The notes beneath the pieces are model-generated. The model was given only the letters and a program-made list of their open reading frames with translations. It was not told the origin of the DNA and did not search any database. This document shows, in pieces, positions 14,341 to 20,213 of a stretch of 20,213 bases of DNA. This DNA comes from B1 sp044370475 (GTDB lineage: Bacteria > Bacteroidota > Bacteroidia > UKL13-3), in NCBI GenBank assembly GCA_044370475.1, contig JBILVK010000056.1:1-20213 (forward strand), written 5' to 3'. Made by a program: the position numbers and the translations under genes. The stretch's first letter is position 1. Every line of letters begins with the position of its first letter.

Positions 14341-16935
14341 ATGGCAGAAGATAGAATAATACAAATTAACATTGAAGACGAGATGAAAACCGCATACATC
14401 GATTATTCGATGTCGGTTATCGTTAGTAGGGCATTGCCCGATGTGCGTGATGGATTAAAACCTGTTCATCGCAGGGTATTGTATGGTATGACAGAATTGG
14501 GATTAGCGTCCAATCGACCCTACAAGAAATCAGCGCGTATCGTAGGGGAGGTATTAGGTAAGTACCATCCACATGGAGACTCATCTGTTTACGACACCAT
14601 GGTACGTATGGCACAAGAATGGAACATGCGATACATGTTGGTTGATGGTCAGGGAAACTTTGGTTCTGTGGATGGTGATCCACCTGCAGCGATGCGTTAT
14701 ACTGAGGCGCGTTTGAGAAAAATGGCAGAGGAATTGTTGACGGATATCGATAAAAATACGGTTGATTTTAGATCGAATTTTGACGATAGTTTGCAAGAGC
14801 CAACTGTATTACCTGCTAAAGTGCCAAACCTATTGATGAATGGAGCTGCTGGTATTGCTGTGGGTATGGCAACCAATATGGCACCTCATAATTTATCTGA
14901 ATGTGTAGATGGTATTATAGCTTATATTGAAAATAGGGAAATTACCATTCCAGAGTTAATGAAATATATTAAAGCACCAGATTTTCCAACTGGTGGAACC
15001 ATATATGGCTATGAAGGTGTAAAGAATGCCTTTGAAACTGGAAGAGGTAGAATTGTAATGCGTGCTAAGGCTGGATTTGAAACAAGCAAAACTGGAAAAG
15101 ACCAGATTGTAGTTCATGAAATACCTTATCAAGTAAACAAAGCAACCTTAATTAAACAAATTGCTGATTTAGTGAATGAAAAAGTAGTTGAAGGCATAAG
15201 TGATGTAAGAGATGAGAGTGATAGAGAAGGAATGCGCATGGTGTTTGACTTAAAGCGCGATTGTGTTCCTAATGTTGTTCTTAATAAATTATACAAATAC
15301 TCTCAACTTCAGACTTCTTTTAGTGTTAACAATGTTGCCTTGGTAAAAGGAAGACCAGAAACATTAAATCTTAAGGATTTAATTGTTCACTTTGTAGAGC
15401 ATAGGCATGTAGTAGTTATTCGTAGAACTCAATTCGATTTAGAAGAAGCCAAGAAACGTGCACATATCTTAGAAGGATTATTAATTGCATTAGATCATTT
15501 AGATCAGGTAATTTCCTTGATACGTGCGGCTCGTACGCCAGATGAAGCTAAAAATGGCTTAATGGAAACTTTCAAGCTATCTGAGATTCAATCTAAGGCC
15601 ATCTTAGATATGCGTTTGCAAAGATTAACTGGCCTAGAGCGCGATAAGATTAAAGATGAGTACGCTCAAATCATGGAGTTAATTGCTCGTTTGGAAGAAA
15701 TTCTTTCTAATGAAGCATTGCGTATGCAAATCATCAAAGATGAACTTATTGAAATGAAAGATAAGTATGGTGATGAGCGCAGAAGTATCATTGAAATGGT
15801 GGGCAATGAAATGAGCATGGAAGATTTAATTCCAGATGATGAAGTGGTAATTACCATATCGCATTTGGGTTATATGAAAAGAACCAGCTTAAACGAATAC
15901 CGTACCCAAGCCCGTGGTGGCAGGGGAAGTAGGGGAGTTGCCAAGCGTCAGGAGGACTTTGTTGAACATATCTTTATGGCAACTAACCATAACTATTTAT
16001 TGTTGTTTACTGAACAAGGTCGTTGCTTCTGGTTACGTGTGTTTGAAATTCCAGAAGGTGAAAAAACAAGTAAGGGAAGAGCTATTCAAAACTTAATCAA
16101 TATACCGGCAGAAGATAAAGTGAAGGCGTTCTTAAATGTTAAATCGCTCAGCGATCCAGAATATTTAAACACCTACAATGTGATCATGGTTACCCAAAAA
16201 GGTACCATTAAGAAGACCACTCTTGAAGCTTATAGCAGACCTAGGGCAAATGGTATCAACTCAATGAATGTTCGTGAAGGAGATACCTTGGTAGAGGCTA
16301 AATTAACTAATGGTACCAGCGAAATTATTATTGCAAGTAGAGAAGGAAAAGCAATTAGGTTTAATGAAAGTGGCGTTCGTCCTATGGGCAGAAATGCAAC
16401 GGGTGTTAGGTCGATCCGACTTGCCGATGGTGATGAAGTAATTGGAATGGTTTCTATTGAAGATCCAAAAACAACCAATGTTTTGGTGGTGAGTGAAAAT
16501 GGCATGGGCAAGCGCACAGAGGTAGAAGCATACCGCATTACCAAACGTGGTGGTAAAGGTGTAATGGCCATGAATGTTACAGACAAAACAGGTAAATTGG
16601 TTTCTATCAAGGAAGTGGATGATACCAATGACATCATGATTATAAATAAGAGTGGTATTACCATTCGCTTAAGTGTAAGCTCTCTAAGGGTTCTAGGAAG
16701 GGTAACACAAGGAGTGAGGTTAATAAACATTGGCGGCAAGGATGAGATTGCCAGTGTAGCTAAAATCAATTATATCCCGGGAGATGAGGAAGCTGATGCA
16801 GTTGATACTGAGGAGGGAGAAATAGTTGAAGGATTTGAGGTGATTGCAGGAACCGACAAAGATATTGAGGATGTTGGGCCTGAAATTATTGAAGAGGATA
16901 TAGAAGAAGAAGATGATACTTCTGATGATGAATAA
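14341..16935 (+). CDS. gyrA: DNA gyrase subunit A
   Basis: An 864-residue protein. The N-terminus INIEDEMKTAYIDYSMSVIVSRALPDVRDGLKP is diagnostic of GyrA. The catalytic tyrosine is Tyr120 (AAMRYTEARL). The quinolone-resistance region reads HPHGDSSVYD (76-85), with Ser81 and Asp85 at the positions of E. coli Ser83 and Asp87, so no classical resistance change is present. The GyrA box QARGGRGSRG (about 523-532) identifies a wrapping gyrase rather than ParC. The C-terminal beta-pinwheel follows, ending in an acidic tail (about 815-864, with EEDIEEEDDTSDDE); in E. coli the acidic tail tunes DNA wrapping. With GyrB, encoded elsewhere, it introduces negative supercoils. Start ATG 14341 is preferred to the in-frame TTG at 14335. 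Its own terminator follows. Confidence 0.97.
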   Translation: MAEDRIIQINIEDEMKTAYIDYSMSVIVSRALPDVRDGLKPVHRRVLYGMTELGLASNRPYKKSARIVGEVLGKYHPHGDSSVYDTMVRMAQEWNMRYMLVDGQGNFGSVDGDPPAAMRYTEARLRKMAEELLTDIDKNTVDFRSNFDDSLQEPTVLPAKVPNLLMNGAAGIAVGMATNMAPHNLSECVDGIIAYIENREITIPELMKYIKAPDFPTGGTIYGYEGVKNAFETGRGRIVMRAKAGFETSKTGKDQIVVHEIPYQVNKATLIKQIADLVNEKVVEGISDVRDESDREGMRMVFDLKRDCVPNVVLNKLYKYSQLQTSFSVNNVALVKGRPETLNLKDLIVHFVEHRHVVVIRRTQFDLEEAKKRAHILEGLLIALDHLDQVISLIRAARTPDEAKNGLMETFKLSEIQSKAILDMRLQRLTGLERDKIKDEYAQIMELIARLEEILSNEALRMQIIKDELIEMKDKYGDERRSIIEMVGNEMSMEDLIPDDEVVITISHLGYMKRTSLNEYRTQARGGRGSRGVAKRQEDFVEHIFMATNHNYLLLFTEQGRCFWLRVFEIPEGEKTSKGRAIQNLINIPAEDKVKAFLNVKSLSDPEYLNTYNVIMVTQKGTIKKTTLEAYSRPRANGINSMNVREGDTLVEAKLTNGTSEIIIASREGKAIRFNESGVRPMGRNATGVRSIRLADGDEVIGMVSIEDPKTTNVLVVSENGMGKRTEVEAYRITKRGGKGVMAMNVTDKTGKLVSIKEVDDTNDIMIINKSGITIRLSVSSLRVLGRVTQGVRLINIGGKDEIASVAKINYIPGDEEADAVDTEEGEIVEGFEVIAGTDKDIEDVGPEIIEEDIEEEDDTSDDE

Positions 16936-16944
16936 ATAAAGATT

Positions 16945-16980
16945 AAAACTCCGCAGCTTAATTGTTGCGGAGTTTTTTTT
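16945..16980 (+). terminator. Rho-independent terminator after gyrA
   Basis: The stem ACTCCGCAGC (16948-16957) pairs with GTTGCGGAGT (16964-16973) with one G-U pair and a 6-nt loop, followed by eight T's (16973-16980). The T-run overlaps the stop codon of the convergent M28 gene. In the reverse direction only a short T-stretch follows, so it should work mainly for gyrA. Confidence 0.88.
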
Positions 16981-18163
16981 ATTTAACCCATAACTTCTGT
17001 TGAAAAATTTGTTGGTTCAGACCGAAAACTTTTATGAGATATATGCCTTGAATTTGAGGGGCGGCGAAGCAATTTTCATTGGAGCAAAAATACTGTGAGA
17101 CTAATTGACCAAAGGAATTGTATACTTCTATTTTTTGAATTTTGCTGATATCTTTTAAGCAGAATTCTTTTTGGGCAGGATTTGGAAAAACGGTAAAATC
17201 TGTGAGCGTTTTTTCTGTTGCTAAGGAGCTTGTTCCTTCTTGGGCAAATTCGCAAAGGGTCATGATTGCTAATTTACTCATGTTTACAAAATAGGGGATA
17301 TGTATATTTTCTATACTATCCGAAAACCTGTGCCAATGTGGACTTAAATCGTTATCATAATCCTCTGTTAGACCTATGGCTGGTATATCTTTTGTCCAAA
17401 AGGACTGGTGGTCTGTATTGGGTTCGCCAGGATTTTTAACGAACGAATGAAGGGGTATTTTGTGCTTAGTAAGAATGTGGTGCATTCTATCTGCAAAATC
17501 AATAGATTGAGGCAGATTTGGCGTTACATGAAACATGGCCAATGAATCATTGTTGCCATCCCAAGCAATCATATCGAGGTTTATTACCGTTATAATTTCT
17601 GGCAAACCACCTCCAGAAGAAGGGAAGGATTTGCTACCTATTAAGCCTGCTTCTTCCTCATCCCAGAAGGCCAATTGCAGGGTATAAGGAAAGTCAATAT
17701 CCTTTAGAACACGCGCTGCTTCAAGTAATGCAGCACATCCGCTGGCGTTATCGTCTGCACCTTGGAAGTTAGAATTTGTTCCTCCAACGCAATCGTAATG
17801 GGCGCAAAGCATAATAGATTTAGCAGGAAATTGAGAGCCTTTTTTCTCTGCAATCACATTTCTACCGCTGCCACTGTAGTCCATATTTCTTACTTGAAAT
17901 CCATAAGATGCACATTTCTGGGCTAGAAATGCAGCTGCAAGTGGGTTGCCCAAATGAAAAGCGTACCTTGATTGGATAAACTGATCTGTTCCATTTACAT
18001 TAACAGGTAATTTCCCTATTAATTGCATCATGTGTTTTACAAGACTATCAGAATTGGTGTTTATTAAAGCACTGCTGCAATTTGATCTTTGCGCATTGGT
18101 ATTCAATGGAAATAATAGACTTATGATGATGATGAAAATCCATTTTATTTGTTTTAACCTCAT
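16979..18163 (-). CDS. Secreted M28 family zinc peptidase with T9SS sorting domain
   Basis: A 394-residue protein if started at the ATG 18163, which gives a clean signal peptide (KQIKWIFIIIISLLFPLNTNA, cut before Gln25). The in-frame ATG at 18202 would add 13 polar residues ahead of it and is unlikely. M28 di-zinc ligands are visible: CAHYD (His122), GADDNASG (Asp138), DEEEAGL (catalytic and metal Glu near 169-170), INLDMI (Asp197) and TDHQSF (His252). Family members are aminopeptidases or glutaminyl cyclase-like enzymes; the activity cannot be fixed here. The C-terminal 70 or so residues (FTVFPNPAQKEF to FQQKLWVK, with YNSFGQLV) form a T9SS type A sorting domain, so the enzyme is surface-exposed or released. 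It is monocistronic and convergent with gyrA. Confidence 0.92.
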   Translation of the reverse strand: MRLKQIKWIFIIIISLLFPLNTNAQRSNCSSALINTNSDSLVKHMMQLIGKLPVNVNGTDQFIQSRYAFHLGNPLAAAFLAQKCASYGFQVRNMDYSGSGRNVIAEKKGSQFPAKSIMLCAHYDCVGGTNSNFQGADDNASGCAALLEAARVLKDIDFPYTLQLAFWDEEEAGLIGSKSFPSSGGGLPEIITVINLDMIAWDGNNDSLAMFHVTPNLPQSIDFADRMHHILTKHKIPLHSFVKNPGEPNTDHQSFWTKDIPAIGLTEDYDNDLSPHWHRFSDSIENIHIPYFVNMSKLAIMTLCEFAQEGTSSLATEKTLTDFTVFPNPAQKEFCLKDISKIQKIEVYNSFGQLVSQYFCSNENCFAAPQIQGIYLIKVFGLNQQIFQQKLWVK

Positions 18164-18167
18164 GTAA

Positions 18168-18175
18168 CAAATGTC
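18168..18175 (-). promoter_or_regulatory. Candidate -7 element of the M28 peptidase gene
   Basis: On the minus strand GACATTTG differs from TAnnTTTG only at the first base and ends 4 nt before the ATG at 18163. If real, the transcript is leaderless. No -33 box at the expected spacing was found. Confidence 0.25.
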
Positions 18176-18252
18176 AGCTTTTTTTAAGTAATTGTTGCAC
18201 AATTATACAAAAGGTTAAATGTAAAGTGATGGAGTTCCTTCTATCAAATGCC

Positions 18253-18260
18253 TATATTTG
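18253..18260 (+). promoter_or_regulatory. -7 promoter element of the surface-protein/CWC operon (predicted leaderless)
   Basis: TATATTTG is a perfect match to TAnnTTTG and is followed after 6 nt by the ATG at 18267. The in-frame TTG at 18258-18260 is the end of this box, which argues that it is not a start codon. No clear -33 element is present. Confidence 0.5.
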
Positions 18261-18266
18261 CATGCA

Positions 18267-19298
18267 ATGAGAAATAGCTTTTGTAGGTTTATTATTGTTT
18301 TTATTTTAACAATTCTATTGCCATTTATTGGATTGTCGCAATACGCCCCACAGGCTGGATTTGCTGGAACTACGGCTATTCATAAAGATAGTAGCATTAT
18401 TAGCACATTTAATAATTACTATCCCTCGGGAGCTGGTATTACTTTAAAAAGAGGATGGCAAAATATAGCTGATACGAGCATAGGAAAAGCATCGGTTGGT
18501 TCAGCAGATAGCATTTATTTGAGTCCTAATGGATATATGTTAAGCTTAGGTGATGGAGGGTCTATTGACATTAAGCTACCTTACCCAATAATTAACAGGG
18601 TGGGACCAGATTTTGTGGTTTTTGAAAATGGGTTTCCATTTAGCGCAGATTCCTTTTTCTTGGAATTGGCTTTTGTGGAAGTAAGTAGTGATGGCAAGAA
18701 GTATTTTAGATTTCCAGCATTTAGCTTAACAGATACGCTTGCACAAGTTGGGCCATTTGGGGGATTAAAGGCGCATCAGTTACATAATTTTGCAGGAAAG
18801 TATATTATGCCATATGGCGTTCCATTTGATTTAAATGAGTTAAAAGATTCCTTGGCTCCAGGTAATTCGATAAATTACATAAGAATTGTAGATGTAATAG
18901 GAAGTATCATGCCAGAATATGCTCAGAAAGATAATACTGGCAATATGGTTAACGATCCTTGGCCAACACCTTTTCCCTCAAGCGGATTTGACCTCCATGC
19001 TATTGGCTGCATTAATATAATAACTACAGATGGTACTGATGAATTGAAATTAAATAAATCGATAAAGATTTTTCCTAACCCAATTGTGCAAGGAGGGGAG
19101 TTTGAAATTGAATATCCTGGAAAATATGCTGGTATAAAGCTAATAGACGTTTTGGGAAAGGAAGTTTATTATGTTGATTTTAAACCAGGTCAAACTCAAG
19201 CTATTTCTGCATCATTTTTACCTGGGGTTTATTTTGTGCTTATTCTCGACGATAGTAAAAATTGTTTATCAAAAAGCAGACTTGTTATCAAGCCATGA
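18267..19298 (+). CDS. T9SS-exported surface protein of the DFVVFENG/AFVEVSSDG family, function unknown
   Basis: A 343-residue protein from ATG 18267, with signal peptide (FIIVFILTILLPFIGLS, about 1-24). The mature part shows SLGDGGSI (93-100), GPDFVVFENGF (113-123), AFVEVSSDG (135-143), FAGKY, YIRIVDVIGS and NDPWPTPFPSSGFDLHAIG (229-247). I recall these as a family of bacterial cell-surface proteins without assigned function, predicted beta-rich; in some Bacteroidota, related proteins lie near cobalamin-receptor genes, a weak memory and not supported here. Residues 264-343 (IKIFPNPIVQGG to KSRLVIKP, with LIDVLGKEVYY) form a T9SS type A sorting domain. The stop codon overlaps the start of the CWC gene (ATGA), so the two are probably co-translated. 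Confidence 0.82.
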   Translation: MRNSFCRFIIVFILTILLPFIGLSQYAPQAGFAGTTAIHKDSSIISTFNNYYPSGAGITLKRGWQNIADTSIGKASVGSADSIYLSPNGYMLSLGDGGSIDIKLPYPIINRVGPDFVVFENGFPFSADSFFLELAFVEVSSDGKKYFRFPAFSLTDTLAQVGPFGGLKAHQLHNFAGKYIMPYGVPFDLNELKDSLAPGNSINYIRIVDVIGSIMPEYAQKDNTGNMVNDPWPTPFPSSGFDLHAIGCINIITTDGTDELKLNKSIKIFPNPIVQGGEFEIEYPGKYAGIKLIDVLGKEVYYVDFKPGQTQAISASFLPGVYFVLILDDSKNCLSKSRLVIKP

Positions 19299-19492
19299 AA
19301 TTTGAAAAATGTCCAAAATGTGGTGTCGAATTTATTTGCCGACCCAACGAAATTGAGCATTGCCAATGTAATTCGGTTCAACTAACTGGCGATGAACTGG
19401 CTCAGATTTCTAAATTATTTAAAGGTTGTTTATGTAAAGGCTGCCTGATTGAATTGAAAAGAATTGGGTTTGCACAAAACAAAAAAGGCTAG
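19295..19492 (+). CDS. Cysteine-rich CWC-type small protein
   Basis: A 65-residue soluble protein with eight cysteines (6, 9, 15, 23, 25, 45, 47, 50) in pairs: KCPKCG, FICRPN, CQCNSV and CLCKGCL. This matches the short cysteine-rich CWC family, probably zinc-binding, with no known role. The ATG at 19295 overlaps the TGA of the surface-protein gene. An in-frame ATG-less extension to TTG 19262 exists inside that gene but adds residues unlike the family. Its TAG stop lies in the left arm of the terminator stem. Its partner in the operon is exported while this protein has no signal peptide, so a direct interaction is unlikely after export. The family call is from the cysteine pattern by memory. 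Confidence 0.78.
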   Translation: MKFEKCPKCGVEFICRPNEIEHCQCNSVQLTGDELAQISKLFKGCLCKGCLIELKRIGFAQNKKG

Positions 19493-19515
19493 GGGATACC
19501 TAGCCTTTTTTGTTT
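19477..19515. terminator. Bidirectional terminator hairpin between the CWC gene and the small secreted protein gene
   Basis: A perfect 17-bp inverted repeat: AAACAAAAAAGGCTAGG (19477-19493), loop GGATA, CCTAGCCTTTTTTGTTT (19499-19515). With T-rich arms on both strands it can serve as a terminator for the rightward CWC operon and for the leftward gene ending at 19528. The CWC stop codon (19490-19492) is inside the stem. Confidence 0.88.
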
Positions 19516-19527
19516 AAATAAATACGT

Positions 19528-20010
19528 TTAGTCTTTTTTGTTATCTTCCAATTCGTCGATAAATGGAATATTATCATAAATTGAAGCATTAACTCCAATC
19601 ATTAGGTAGTTTTCTAATTGAACAAATTTTGCTGCATTCTTAGAGCCTAATGACTTTTTAAGCTTACCATAATATTTTCCTACTAGCTTATCAAATTCGG
19701 TATTATATTTTATTGCATTTATAGTCATTTTATCGATCTCTTGATCTGACGCATGTCCGTAGGTACTAATGTAGTTAGAGATATTCTCTAAGCGTTTTTT
19801 ACCTATTTCTTTTCTTTCAATTTCATAAGCCTCGTAAATAGGCCAAAATTTAGCAGCATCTGCATCTGAAAGAACCAAGTAAGCTTTAACCAATTCCTTC
19901 TTTTCTTTACCATAAAGAGATTGGATGATTGCGATGTCATCTGAATTCGTTTGTGCGAAAATTGGTGCCGAAAATGCCAGAACCAATAGTGTTAGTATTA
20001 TTTTTTTCAT
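19528..20010 (-). CDS. Small secreted/periplasmic helical protein, function unknown
   Basis: A 160-residue protein with a clear signal peptide (KKIILTLLVLAFSAPIFA, cut before Gln20). The mature 141 residues are charged and predicted alpha-helical: LSDADAAKFWPIYEAYEIERKEIG, then helices rich in Lys/Glu, ending ELEDNKKD. The KFWPIYEAYE pattern recalls the LTxxQ/Spy-like small periplasmic proteins in general character, but I cannot claim homology. It has one cargo-like neighbour upstream (46 bp) and converges on the CWC operon with a shared terminator. TAAACTTA (20022-20015 on the minus strand) with TTTG 21 nt further upstream is a weak promoter candidate, ending 4 nt before the ATG. Confidence 0.75.
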   Translation of the reverse strand: MKKIILTLLVLAFSAPIFAQTNSDDIAIIQSLYGKEKKELVKAYLVLSDADAAKFWPIYEAYEIERKEIGKKRLENISNYISTYGHASDQEIDKMTINAIKYNTEFDKLVGKYYGKLKKSLGSKNAAKFVQLENYLMIGVNASIYDNIPFIDELEDNKKD

Positions 20011-20056
20011 GTTTTAAGTTTACACGATTTTATAACATTTGAACAAAAAAGGCAAA

Positions 20057-20213
20057 TTATTTTATTAAAATTTTCTTGGCATTAAACATAAAATCCTCAG
20101 AGAAAGGTAGAATAAAATAATAGCCAGGCTTAAGGTTGCTTAAGTCTAAAGCTTGTGTTTTGTTTGTCTGGAAATGTTCATAAACACGTATGCCATGTAG
20201 GTCATAAACAGAG
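20057..20213 (-). CDS. C-terminal end of a T9SS sorting-domain protein, cut by window edge
   Basis: The last 51 codons of a minus-strand gene whose TAA is at 20059-20057; the rest is beyond the window. The visible part reads VYDLHGIRVYEHF, LDLSNLKPGYYFILP and ends in AKKILIK. The DLHG turn, the LKPGYYF strand and the basic K-(I/L)-hydrophobic-K terminus are the hallmarks of T9SS type A C-terminal domains, so the whole protein is probably exported to the surface. Nothing can be said of its catalytic or binding part. Its stop lies 46 bp upstream of the next minus-strand gene's ATG, so the two may be co-transcribed. Confidence 0.8.
   Translation of the reverse strand, partial: SVYDLHGIRVYEHFQTNKTQALDLSNLKPGYYFILPFSEDFMFNAKKILIK

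Noticed and set aside
14568..14607. Possible quinolone-resistance change in the GyrA resistance-determining region
   Set aside because: The two key positions are Ser81 and Asp85, equivalent to the sensitive E. coli Ser83 and Asp87; a Ser at the next position is common variation.
16230..16769. Open frame of 179 codons on the minus strand within gyrA
   Set aside because: It is a shadow of the gyrA coding frame; the composition is unlike a real protein and it has no start context.
18164..18202. Longer N-terminus of the M28 peptidase from an upstream ATG
   Set aside because: It would place 13 polar residues before a complete signal peptide; the internal ATG fits better.
18258..18266. TTG start three codons upstream of the surface-protein ATG
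   Set aside because: The TTG is the end of a perfect -7 promoter box, and the ATG at 18267 gives a normal signal peptide.
1..20213. Mobile element, prophage, defence island or CRISPR array
   Set aside because: No transposase, integrase, direct-repeat array, tRNA-associated attachment site or defence gene is seen; genes are housekeeping or envelope types of similar composition.

Overview
The window comes from a low-GC member of the Bacteroidota. Four proteins end in type IX secretion (T9SS) type A sorting domains. ParE and GyrA are of the Bacteroidota type. Several genes follow close matches to the Bacteroidota -7 promoter element TAnnTTTG, and Shine-Dalgarno sequences are mostly absent. I cannot place the organism more finely. 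No RNA gene, IS element, CRISPR array, prophage or integron is visible. This reads as ordinary chromosome made of short operons, and I found no convincing new multi-gene system.

Layout. 1-1307 (-) is the N-terminal two thirds of a secreted M13 (neprilysin-like) peptidase, cut by the window edge. 1455-6209 (+) is a compact four-gene run, a LolD-like ABC ATPase, a RecQ helicase and two GT-B glycosyltransferases, whose genes overlap or abut and whose glycosyltransferases both appear to start at TTG. It ends tail to tail, with a 20-nt overlap, against a (-) pair at 6190-7099: a small uncharacterised protein and an FtsE-type ATPase joined by an 8-nt overlap. 7165-8895 (+) is a lipoprotein with an OmpA-like domain and TPRs, closed by a strong terminator. 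9031-10911 (+) is parE. It converges on a (-) pair, a T9SS-exported M1 aminopeptidase-like protein followed by fdhD (14146-10915). 14341-16935 (+) is gyrA with its own terminator. 16979-18163 (-) is a T9SS-exported M28 peptidase. Divergent from it, 18267-19492 (+) encodes a T9SS-exported surface protein and, through an ATGA overlap, a cysteine-rich CWC-type mini-protein, closed by a 17-bp perfect hairpin that probably terminates transcription from both sides. 19528-20010 (-) is a small secreted helical protein, and 20057-20213 (-) is the C-terminal end of another T9SS cargo.

How the genes work together. There are two type II topoisomerase subunits, but from different enzymes (topoisomerase IV B and gyrase A), each with its partner elsewhere. 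There are two MacB/LolD/FtsE-class ATPases, neither with a permease beside it. There is an extracellular proteolysis and surface-protein theme (M13, M1, M28 and two more T9SS cargoes), and two glycosyltransferases probably used for cell-surface glycans. The most useful new observations are corrected start codons (several TTG starts lie inside promoter boxes), a set of predicted leaderless or near-leaderless transcripts, and the small ORF coupled to ftsE.
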